Part shown: positions 1 through 7,517 of the stretch, one piece after another
Layout: the number at the start of each line of letters is the position of its first letter
How positions within the stretch are numbered: position 1 is the stretch's first letter
Source of the DNA: REEB95 sp963810055
Lineage (GTDB): Bacteria; Pseudomonadota; Alphaproteobacteria; ATCC43930; CGMCC-115725
Assembly (NCBI GenBank): GCA_963810055.1
Contig: CAWEME010000035.1
Coordinates: 1 to 64,000, forward strand
Direction: 5' to 3'
Length of the DNA: 64,000 nucleotides
The notes under the pieces: generated by a model
Seen by the model: the letters and a program-made list of their open reading frames with translations, nothing else
Databases searched by the model: none
What the model was told of the DNA's origin: nothing
Made by a program: the position numbers and the translations under genes

Positions 1-1386
1 GAAATTTCCACCATCGGCACGGCCGTGGCGCCGGATGGCGGCGTTTTCGGCGGCGACACCCGCCGCGTACGGATAATGATGCTGCCCTCTCCATCGATCG
101 CATGCTGGGCATTGACAAGCAAGTTAATGACGACCTGCTTGATCTGGTCCGGATCGACCCAGGCCTGCGGCAAGGTGCGATCGAGGTTCAGGGTGACGGT
201 AATATCGCGTAAATTGGCAGGTCGCTCGACAAGACGAGCGGCGTCTTCGATGATCTGGTTGAGGTCGACGAATTTCTTCTCCGGAGGCCTATTCCGGGCG
301 AAATCGAGCAGTCTTCTGATGATGCTGGCGCATCTCTTGGTTTCCCGGATCACCAGGTCCATGTCCTCTGCGTCCTGGCTCCCGTCCACCATCTTTTCCC
401 GCAACAGAATCGAGAAGGTGAGGACGCCGGTCAACGGATTGTTCAGTTCATGAGCGATGCCGGAGGCAAGCAGTCCGACCGAAGCCAGCTTTTCCCCCTG
501 CGCGGCTTCGGCCTGGACAATGCGGAGCTGCTCGGTTCTTTTCTTGACCTTCTGCTCCAGAGTATGCGCCCACTCGCGCAGCTCCGACTGGGAATTCCGC
601 AGGGCCTCCGTCATGGCATTGAAGGAGCCCGCAAGCTCGCCGAACTCATCTCCGCTCCGCACCGGAATCGGCTGTTCCAGATTCCCGGAAGAGATCCTCT
701 TTGCCCCGGATTCCAGGTCGCGCAGCGGCAAGTAGACCAGACGGTGGATGAAAAGGCCTAACGAGAGCGACGCTACGAACACAAACCCCAGGGAAAAGGC
801 GGTGATCGTAATCGCATTCCTGCGGATCCTCTGATAGACCCCGCCTACGGAATAGCGGATTTCAAGGATCCCGAGTATCGGAGTATCTCGGGCGTGTTGA
901 TGGCAGGCGGCGTTGTAGCAGGAGGGCTCATTGCGGATCACCTCCATGCTGCCCAGCAGGCGCTGCCCCCCGGGGGCCGTGAAGGTCCATGTCCGCTTGC
1001 TCTTGGGAACCTCTTCGAGCGGCGTCTCGGTCGCGTGGCAGAGCGAACAACCTTCGGCCTTGCGGTCTACGGTCTGTCCGATCTCGGGGGCATAGGTCGA
1101 ATGCGTGATCTTGCCTTCCTTGCTGAAGATCCTGATCCGGTCGATACCGTCTTGCTGCGCGACGTCGCGGATGATCGTATCCACATAGGTGGGCTCATTC
1201 TGAAGCATTGCGAAACGAGTGCTTCTGGTGATGACCCCGGAAAGTTGGGTGACGTAGCTGCCCACCGTGTCGAGCAGCTCGTTCCGCTGATGCCAGGCAA
1301 CCAGCACGGTAAACAGGATCACCGCCAGGGAAAGGGCGACGGTGAGATAAAGGCCGACTTTGAACTTGAGGGTTTGCCGAGCCATG
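1..1386 (-). CDS. Heme-c-type sensor histidine kinase (C-terminus beyond the left edge)
   Basis: Translating the reverse strand from the ATG at 1386 gives an uninterrupted frame to base 1. A membrane segment (residues about 11-31) is followed by a periplasmic region with two covalent-heme-type motifs, CSLCH (113-117) and CYNAACH (156-162, a CX4CH variant). Then come a second membrane segment (about 191-213), a HAMP-like linker, a coiled coil, the HisKA H-box (AHELNNPLTG) and an ATPase N-box (NLLVNAQHAI). The ATP-lid end is missing because the window stops. Heme-binding periplasmic sensors of this architecture are known in kinases that sense redox state or gases. The neighbouring receiver proteins and multiheme cytochrome suggest the kinase controls, or reports on, that respiratory branch; this is inferred from context. 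Confidence 0.88.
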
Positions 1387-2044
1387 CTTTTCCTATGCTG
1401 CCACAGTTCCGCGCGAGACCCCCACACACGTGAACAGCGGATAGTGTCCCAGTTTGAATTTTGCCGGTCGGCGCGCTCCCGCTATGGTCTCTCGTGCTTT
1501 GACGATTTGCGCGCATTCCGGCGCCGCGAAGAGCGTATCAACTTGAATCGTCAACATCTCTTCTGCGGATTTACCATCCGCGAAACAATTTACCGCGCAT
1601 CCGGTCGAGATTGATTGATCTAAATCAATACGGCTTCAGCTCGCTTCGCCGAAACACGCCGACGCGCATCCGAGCCATTTTCCGTATCCGCGCGGTTTCA
1701 CCCGACTGAGAATGACCGTCACTCCGGACACCAGTAGCGACGAGGCTGGCGCTGTCCGTTCGGAGCGAGAGCGAGCCATTGTCGCTGCGGAGTGTATAAG
1801 AATCCCATCGCCCCTTCGATCGTCGTAAGCCCATTGAATTATAAGAGTCAACCTCCGGCCGAGGCCGGCGAATGTACAAGAAACATATACTTATCGGCGG
1901 CATCGCAGGGATTGCCGGTCAGTTTGATCGCCGTTTTTGCGTCTAGCCATTGAACAATATGACTATTTTTCTGGCCATTCGCTCTGGCATGCGGCTTGCA
2001 ACTCTTGAAAGCGAGAGTAGCAAACCGGTGCCAAGGTGGCCCAC
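1387..2044. other. Divergent intergenic region, no gene seen
   Basis: This 658-bp stretch separates the leftward histidine kinase from the rightward response regulator. Short frames here have no recognisable domain and no ribosome-binding site. The only clear element is the FixK/FNR-type palindrome at 1615-1628. Confidence 0.5.
1615..1628. promoter_or_regulatory. FixK/FNR-type operator, perfect
   Basis: TTGATCTAAATCAA matches TTGAT-N4-ATCAA exactly. It lies between the divergent kinase (starts 1386) and response regulator (starts 2045). It is 229 bp from the kinase start, so the leaders would be long. Confidence 0.65.
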
Positions 2045-2494
2045 ATGAGCGAACCAATCAAAGTTCTGGTCGTCGATGACGACGAAGCGGTGCGCCTCAG
2101 TTATCAGAGGTCCTTACAAGCCGCCCAATGCGAAGTAGAGGCTGTCTTGAACGGCGAGGACGCGCTGCGTGCATTGGAGCACCAATGCTTCGATGTCGTG
2201 CTGCTCGATCTTCGCATGCCCGGCATGGATAGCATGTCGGTCTTGAAAGCGATCAAGCAAACATGGCCGAAAAGCGAGGTGCTCGTGATCACCGGCTATC
2301 CCACCGTCGAGAGCGCCAAGGAGGCGATGCGGCTGGGAGCTTACGACTATCTCGCCAAGCCGGTCGGCCCGGCCGAGGTCATCAACGCCACCAGCGGCGC
2401 GATAACCCAGAAGAAATGGGCGCTGTGCAAGGACCTCTCGAGTTCCGACGCAACGATCGATCCCCGTGGAGAGTCGAACAGACTCGCCTCTTAA
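2045..2494 (+). CDS. Single-domain response regulator (CheY-like receiver)
   Basis: The 149-residue product is almost entirely a receiver domain: acidic patch DDD (11-13), phosphoacceptor D55 in LLDLRMPG, the TGYPT switch region and the conserved K of LAKPV. There is no DNA-binding output domain. I chose the ATG at 2045 because AAGG at 2033-2036 is well spaced before it; a GTG nine bases upstream is an alternative. It is followed 25 bp later by a second receiver gene, and both are probably partners of the divergent heme-containing kinase, perhaps as a phosphorelay. Confidence 0.85.
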   Translation: MSEPIKVLVVDDDEAVRLSYQRSLQAAQCEVEAVLNGEDALRALEHQCFDVVLLDLRMPGMDSMSVLKAIKQTWPKSEVLVITGYPTVESAKEAMRLGAYDYLAKPVGPAEVINATSGAITQKKWALCKDLSSSDATIDPRGESNRLAS

Positions 2495-2519
2495 CCCATC
2501 GCAAGAAAAGGAGAAAGTC

Positions 2520-3293
2520 ATGAATATCGTCAGAAAAGTGCTGGTAGTGGACGACGATCCAACCATCAGCAAGAGCTTTGACCGGGTCCTTGCCCGGAAA
2601 GGCTACTTGGTTACCAGTGCCGAAAACGCACAGGAGGCGCTGAACAAGGTTTCGAAAGAGGATTACGACGCCGTGTTCACCGACATCAAGATGCCGGGTG
2701 GTATGGACGGGATCGAGGTGGCGGAGCAGTTGCGGGCGAAGCGCCCGTGGACCCCGGTGGTGATCATCACCGGTTATGGCTCGGCTGACCATGAGGCGCG
2801 GGCGGCAGCCGCCGGTGTGCGCGGATTCCTGCGCAAACCGCTTTCCCCGGAAATGATCGAGAGGAGCCTGGATGCCGCCATGGCGACGGCGTTGCCGCTT
2901 CCCGCGGAAATGCTTCCGCAGGTTGCCGTTGCGGCGGCGCCGGAACTGGCAGCGGTCGGCGAAGAGAGCGAAGGCACGGATATCGCCCTGCTCTTGAAGA
3001 ACATCGGCATGTTCCTCGCCGCACCGTTCATGGCGCTTGCCTTCTTCATCCTGTTCCCGTTCGTTGGGTTGGCAATGCTGGCCTGGACGGGTGGGAAGGC
3101 TTGGCTCAACCGGAAGGTTGTCAGCGAAAAGCGCCCGAGCACGGGCATCGTCCTGTTCCTGAAGAATGCCGGCATGTTCTTCGTCTCGCCGTTCCTGGCG
3201 CTTGCCTACTTCACCCTGTTCCCGTTGGTTGGGCTGGTGATGTTGGCCTGGGCGGGTGGGCAGGCTTGGCGCAATCGGAAGTCTTCGGGTTGA
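2520..3293 (+). CDS. Membrane-anchored receiver protein with a duplicated hydrophobic hairpin
   Basis: The start at 2520 follows AAGGAG closely. Residues 1-120 form a receiver domain (DDD 11-13, phosphoacceptor D55 in FTDIKMPG, K106 in LRKPL). After an Ala/Glu-rich linker come two near-copies of one roughly 44-residue unit (about 157-199 and 211-254). Each begins LLLKN or LFLKN and ends in GG(K/Q)AW-NRK, with one hydrophobic stretch between. The product therefore appears to be a response regulator fixed to the membrane by two homologous segments, with no DNA-binding domain. Its output is unknown. Position before the multiheme cytochrome gene suggests it acts on, or is organised with, that electron-transfer complex. 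Confidence 0.82.
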   Translation: MNIVRKVLVVDDDPTISKSFDRVLARKGYLVTSAENAQEALNKVSKEDYDAVFTDIKMPGGMDGIEVAEQLRAKRPWTPVVIITGYGSADHEARAAAAGVRGFLRKPLSPEMIERSLDAAMATALPLPAEMLPQVAVAAAPELAAVGEESEGTDIALLLKNIGMFLAAPFMALAFFILFPFVGLAMLAWTGGKAWLNRKVVSEKRPSTGIVLFLKNAGMFFVSPFLALAYFTLFPLVGLVMLAWAGGQAWRNRKSSG

Positions 3294-3308
3294 ACGGGGG
3301 CTTGTACC

Positions 3309-3334
3309 GGGCTGGGGGCTAATACCCCCAGCCC
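3309..3334 (+). terminator. Hairpin terminator after the receiver genes
   Basis: GGGCTGGGGG at 3309-3318 pairs perfectly with CCCCCAGCCC at 3325-3334 around a six-base loop. Only a short T-run follows, so it may be a weak or factor-assisted terminator. Confidence 0.6.
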
Positions 3335-3428
3335 GTTCCATTTAAGTCAGGAGACAGGCTTGGGGGCGCTCGGCCTCATAGCCATGACTTTTCGCCGGGG
3401 GCCCCGCCGCTTGCGCCGTTCTCATTGT

Positions 3429-3442
3429 CTGATCTACATCAA
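3429..3442 (+). promoter_or_regulatory. FixK/FNR-type operator before the cytochrome operon
   Basis: CTGATCTACATCAA has one mismatch to TTGAT-N4-ATCAA. It sits 106 bp upstream of the chosen cytochrome c start, which argues against the longer reading frame that would begin inside it. Confidence 0.6.
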
Positions 3443-3547
3443 GGACGGGCACGCGGTTTCGTGAAAAGGAGCAGGCGGGGCCACAAGGTGGCTGCAGTTC
3501 GTTCCCGCGGTGGCCGGCGGGAATCGGATGAAAATACGGAGACACAT

Positions 3548-4885
3548 GTGGCGAAGCTCACCTTAGGCGGCAGAACGGGACGCGGATCATTCGTGAGAGG
3601 CGCGATCGGTGCGGCGGTAGCCACCATCGCCCTGGTTCTTGCCGGGATGACCGTATCTGCATCCGCCGGTGCACTTTCCGAGAGCGATCAACAATGTCTG
3701 GGCTGCCATGGGTCTGCGGGGATGGAGAAGCATCTCGCAAACGGTGAAACGCTCTCGTTGCACATATCCGGCAACACTTTTGCGCAATCGGTCCACAGCG
3801 TTATCGGATGCACCGGCTGCCATACCGACATCAACCTGGCCAGTCATCCTCCGGCGCAAACCCCCATCAGCATCAAGCGTAAATTCTCCATTGCGATGGT
3901 CCAAGTCTGCCGCAACTGCCACAGTGATCAGTTCGGGCAATGGGAGCAAAGCGTCCACGCGGCCCTCGTTAACCAAGGCAATTCAGTCGCTCCGCTTTGC
4001 ACCAGTTGCCATTCTCCCCACGCCGTGATCAAGGGCGCGGCCGAGGATATGGACACGGTTCCCTGCAAGACCTGCCACGGCGACATCTTCGCCGCGTATG
4101 CCGCGAGCGTGCATGGCGTGTTACGCAGCGGCGGCCTGACTGCGGCTCCCCTTTGCTTCAATTGCCACGGCGCCCATGACGTGAGCGTTGCCTCGGCGGG
4201 AGTGGGAAGAAGAGATGTCTGTCTCGGCTGCCATACGGAGGCGCTCGCTTCGCATTCGACCTGGCTTCCGAATGCCCAGTCGCACTTCGACGCGGTGTCT
4301 TGCCCCGTCTGCCACACGCCGCAGGCGCAGCGGGTTGTCGTTCTCACCCTCTATAACAGCGCGACGCAAAAGGAAGTTCCGGGGCCGGCGGGTATACCGG
4401 AGTTCGAAAGTCTGAACGGTTCCCCGACGGGAACGAGGACGGGCCTGGATCCGGCGACGCTTATGACATTGATCAAAACGCTGAATAGCCAGGACGTCGA
4501 GGGCAAGACGATCATCAGGGGCCGATTGGAGGTGCGCACGGGACTCGAGGACCACGAACTTACCGTCGCATCCAAAGCGATCAGCGACTGCAATACCTGC
4601 CATCGGGAGGGAGCGGCCGCGTTCCAGAGTGTTGAGATATCCGTCGCCGGTCCCTCCGGTATGCCGATACGCTATGGCGCCAGCAAAGAAGTCTTAAGCT
4701 CGGCCTTTTCCATCGACTCGATCGGCGGCTTCTATGCCATCGGCGGCACCAGGATTACGTTTCTGGATGTGCTTTTTGTCCTCGCTCTGCTCGGCGGTAT
4801 CGCCTTACCCCTCGGTCATCTGACCTTGAGATGGGCCTTCAAGCGATACCTGAACCGGAACCCCCGTCAGAAAAGGAAAAGGTAA
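3548..4885 (+). CDS. Nine-heme membrane-anchored cytochrome c
   Basis: The product has nine CXXCH motifs: CLGCH, CTGCH, CRNCH, CTSCH, CKTCH, CFNCH, CLGCH, CPVCH, CNTCH, the first at residues 50-54. An N-terminal signal segment (about 17-40) precedes them. A C-terminal hydrophobic helix followed by a very basic tail anchors the protein with its hemes in the periplasm. I chose the GTG at 3548 because GGAG at 3538-3541 is correctly spaced and gives a good signal peptide. The next gene, five bases on, encodes a cytochrome b561-type membrane subunit, so the pair probably exchanges electrons between the quinone pool and periplasmic carriers. No terminal reductase is visible, so direction and substrate are unknown. 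Confidence 0.88.
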   Translation: MAKLTLGGRTGRGSFVRGAIGAAVATIALVLAGMTVSASAGALSESDQQCLGCHGSAGMEKHLANGETLSLHISGNTFAQSVHSVIGCTGCHTDINLASHPPAQTPISIKRKFSIAMVQVCRNCHSDQFGQWEQSVHAALVNQGNSVAPLCTSCHSPHAVIKGAAEDMDTVPCKTCHGDIFAAYAASVHGVLRSGGLTAAPLCFNCHGAHDVSVASAGVGRRDVCLGCHTEALASHSTWLPNAQSHFDAVSCPVCHTPQAQRVVVLTLYNSATQKEVPGPAGIPEFESLNGSPTGTRTGLDPATLMTLIKTLNSQDVEGKTIIRGRLEVRTGLEDHELTVASKAISDCNTCHREGAAAFQSVEISVAGPSGMPIRYGASKEVLSSAFSIDSIGGFYAIGGTRITFLDVLFVLALLGGIALPLGHLTLRWAFKRYLNRNPRQKRKR

Positions 4886-4890
4886 GCAAG

Positions 4891-5514
4891 ATGATTAGAA
4901 TTTACGTTCACCCGCTCCCCGTGAGGATTTGGCATTGGGTCAATGCGGCCGCCTGCGTGATGTTGGTTCTCACCGGGATACAGATTCGGTACGTGGGTCT
5001 CGTCAACGTGGTATCCTTCAGGACTGCCGTTGTCGCTCACAACTGGATCGGCGTTATTCTTATCGCCAACTTCTTCGTATGGTTTTTCTTCTATCTTTTC
5101 TCCGACAAGATCAGGGTCTACCACCCCGAGTTAAACGCGGTGAAACAGTTTCACGCGACCGTGCGCCAACTCATCTATTACGGTTATGGCATCTTCAAAG
5201 GGGATCCCAATCCGCATCATGTGAGCGCTTATCGCAAGTTCAATCCGCTGCAAAGCATGACCTATCAGATTATCATGCTCCTCGTGCTTCCCATTCAATT
5301 CATCACGGGAATCCTGCTCTGGAATCTCACGCGCTTTTCGGGGATAGTGGCCTTCTTCGGCGGGGTACGCGTCGTTGATACGGTGCACGTCCTGATCTTC
5401 ATCAGTTTCGTGTTCTATATCCTGGTCCATGCCTATCTCGGAACGTTGGGCCGGACGCCGCTGGATTACTTCAAGGCAATGTTCACCGGCTATGAGGATA
5501 TCGAGGAAGGGTAA
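4891..5514 (+). CDS. Cytochrome b561-type membrane subunit
   Basis: The 207-residue protein has four hydrophobic segments and conserved histidines near membrane edges (RIWHWVN at the N-terminus, AHNWIG, VHVLIF, LVHAYLG), the pattern of the Ni-hydrogenase/cytochrome b561 family that binds two b hemes and oxidises or reduces quinone. The ATG at 4891 is preceded by an A/G-rich ribosome-binding region; an in-frame start at 4831 would overlap the cytochrome c gene and is less likely. It is the natural membrane partner of the nine-heme cytochrome. Confidence 0.85.
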   Translation: MIRIYVHPLPVRIWHWVNAAACVMLVLTGIQIRYVGLVNVVSFRTAVVAHNWIGVILIANFFVWFFFYLFSDKIRVYHPELNAVKQFHATVRQLIYYGYGIFKGDPNPHHVSAYRKFNPLQSMTYQIIMLLVLPIQFITGILLWNLTRFSGIVAFFGGVRVVDTVHVLIFISFVFYILVHAYLGTLGRTPLDYFKAMFTGYEDIEEG

Positions 5515-5553
5515 AGCGCCGATGGGGACGACGGCTCGGCCCCGGCGAGTGGG

Positions 5554-6219
5554 ATGATCGCGTCGATATCCTCGTTGGAAGGGCGCGTCCCGGCGGCAAT
5601 CCTCGAAGAAGCCAGTCAACCGCTGGGCGCGAACCGGATTCCGGATGTACTCTTGTTCTACGCCACGCGTGATGGACAATCCCGGCGAATAGCCGCGCAT
5701 ATCGCTGCCCGACTTGGTGAGTGCGGGATCGGCGCGCCTCCACATGACCTGGCGGGCGCGTTTCCCGCACCGGCGGACCTCGCCGCGGCGCCGTTGATCG
5801 TTGTGGTCGCGGCCGTTCGTTATGGCCGGCATCTGCCGGAAGCGGAAAAATTTTTTGCGACATACAGGGAATTGCTCGCGCGGGTTCCGTTTGCCTTCGT
5901 CTCGGTGAATTTGGCCGCCCGGAAACCGGGCAAAGACACCGCTGCGGGCAATCAATATCTTCGGAAATTGATGGCCCGACATCGGCTGAAGCCGGCTTTG
6001 GCGGCCGCAGTCGCCGGGCGGCTCGACTACCCGCATTACCGCTGGCTCGACAGGCAGATCATCCGGTTCATCATGAAGATGACGGGAGGGCCGACCGATC
6101 CGAAAAGCTGCGTCGAATTTACCGCATGGAAGGCGGTGGACGAGATTGCCGCACGGATTGCCGATCTACACGGCTACGTTAGGAACCGGGGCAAGAACGG
6201 AGATTTTCGACCGGTTTAG
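5554..6219 (+). CDS. hemG: Flavodoxin-like protoporphyrinogen IX dehydrogenase, HemG type
   Basis: Residues about 30-205 match the HemG pattern: FMN loop YATRDGQSRRIA, the AVRYGRH loop, FVSVNLAARKP, and the LDYPHYRWLDRQIIRFIMKM and GGPTDP segments typical of the quinone-linked enzyme. HemG oxidises protoporphyrinogen IX to protoporphyrin IX and passes electrons to the respiratory chain, so it works without oxygen. About 25 extra residues precede the flavodoxin core, so the true start may be internal. Placement after heme-rich electron-transfer genes fits anaerobic heme supply. Confidence 0.87.
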   Translation: MIASISSLEGRVPAAILEEASQPLGANRIPDVLLFYATRDGQSRRIAAHIAARLGECGIGAPPHDLAGAFPAPADLAAAPLIVVVAAVRYGRHLPEAEKFFATYRELLARVPFAFVSVNLAARKPGKDTAAGNQYLRKLMARHRLKPALAAAVAGRLDYPHYRWLDRQIIRFIMKMTGGPTDPKSCVEFTAWKAVDEIAARIADLHGYVRNRGKNGDFRPV

Positions 6220-6309
6220 CAGCTGCGGCTTCGACGCGATGATGTGGCGAGTGCGGCCGGTCGAAGTTCGTTCCTTTGGCCGCGCTTGCAGCGGAAATCC
6301 GTCGCGGCG

Positions 6310-6323
6310 TTGATCCATATCAA
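6310..6323 (+). promoter_or_regulatory. FixK/FNR-type operator, perfect
   Basis: TTGATCCATATCAA lies 77 bp upstream of the 6401 start, a good position for activation of the small basic-tail gene and the nitroreductase. Confidence 0.72.
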
Positions 6324-6400
6324 GGCGGTATTGCGCTTTTCCCGGTAGGTTAAAATTACAATTTTCTGAGGCCGCAATCCTCTAATGGGAGCTTATGGTC

Positions 6401-6787
6401 ATGGCCACATTGCTACCTTGGTCGAATGTCGAAATTGGCGATCTCGATATCTTCACGCCGGCGTTGCCCGCGCTTGTCGTCTATACCTGGTATGTCGATG
6501 ACGAACCGGAAAGCACGGTGACGTATTTCTGGCATGATGAGGACACGGGCGACGTCAAACAGGAAATCTTGTTCATCGAACCGGTCGGCTTCGATGAAGC
6601 GGTCGATAGGGCTCAGAATTTTGCCGCCGATCGCAAAATCCGCCGGATTCATGTGAAGCACGCACGGACAAGCGGCAAACATGCCGGCCGAAAGGCCAAA
6701 GCAAGGCGTGCCGCTCCGGCGAGGAAGACACGCACGGCGCGGAAAGCGGCGAGCGCCAAAAAGCACAGCCGCCGGGCAGCGGCCTAG
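6401..6787 (+). CDS. Small protein with a histone-H1-like basic tail
   Basis: About 80 residues form a compact acidic/aromatic domain of unknown type (TPALPALVVYTWYVDDEPES). The last 40 or so are almost only K, R and A (AGRKAKARRAAPARKTRTAR and similar), like bacterial H1-type nucleoid proteins. GGGAG at 6387-6391 is better spaced for the ATG at 6401 than for the one at 6395. The gene follows a perfect FixK/FNR box and precedes a nitroreductase by 10 bp, so it is probably co-induced. A nucleic-acid-binding role is inferred from composition only. Confidence 0.7.
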   Translation: MATLLPWSNVEIGDLDIFTPALPALVVYTWYVDDEPESTVTYFWHDEDTGDVKQEILFIEPVGFDEAVDRAQNFAADRKIRRIHVKHARTSGKHAGRKAKARRAAPARKTRTARKAASAKKHSRRAAA

Positions 6788-6797
6788 AAGAACCGGC

Positions 6798-7358
6798 GTG
6801 GATCTCAACGCGGCGATCACAGGCCGGCGCTCGGTACGCGATTACACGGCACAGGCCGTTGATGAGCGGACAATTCGCCGCCTGATCGACGCTGCCGTTC
6901 AGGCGCCGAGCGCAGTCAACCAGCAACCATGGACATTTACGGTCGTGCGCGACCAGAAAGTGCTCGAGCTCATTTCGCGTGGCGCAAAGTCCTACATGAT
7001 CGCGACCATGGCCGGCAGTCCCCATGCCGCCCACTTTCAATCGCGGCTCGACGATCCGAACTTTCAAATCTTCTATCACGCGCCCGTGCTGATCTTGATT
7101 TCAGCGAACGCCCAAGGCCCCTGGATCGTCGAGGATTGTGCATTGGCTGCTGAGAATCTGATGCTCGCTGCATATGCTGCCGGGCTTGGCAGCTGTTGGA
7201 TCGGTTTTGCTCAGGGCTTTCTCAACACACCAGAGGGAAAGAATATGCTCGGCATTCCTTCTGCCTGGGTGCCGGTTGCGCCAATCATCGTGGGCCACCC
7301 GAAAGCCGCGCCGCCGCCCGTTGCGCGCAAGGAGCCGGTAATTCGAAGGATTGGCTGA
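6798..7358 (+). CDS. Nitroreductase family flavoprotein
   Basis: The frame from the GTG at 6798 gives 186 residues with the FMN-binding start RRSVRDYT, the APSAVNQQPW motif, an internal ENLMLAAYAAGLGSCWIG helix and the PIIVGHP strand, all typical of NfsB/NfnB-like reductases. These enzymes use NAD(P)H to reduce quinones or nitro compounds. In the same frame the longer ORF runs back into the previous gene, which is not plausible. Nitroreductases are common in low-oxygen dormancy regulons; physiological substrate unknown. Confidence 0.85.
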   Translation: MDLNAAITGRRSVRDYTAQAVDERTIRRLIDAAVQAPSAVNQQPWTFTVVRDQKVLELISRGAKSYMIATMAGSPHAAHFQSRLDDPNFQIFYHAPVLILISANAQGPWIVEDCALAAENLMLAAYAAGLGSCWIGFAQGFLNTPEGKNMLGIPSAWVPVAPIIVGHPKAAPPPVARKEPVIRRIG

Positions 7359-7517
7359 AGTCGCATTCACTTCCGCGTCGGACTTTAGCCACCAAGTCCA
7401 ATTGCATTCTCGGCCATCGTATTGCTCGTGGCGCGCCACGGCGAGAGCCTTGTGGGCAAGGCAGGGATCACATTGGGAAATTTGAGCGAGTTATAACGAA
7501 GGCGATTGGGGTGTTCG

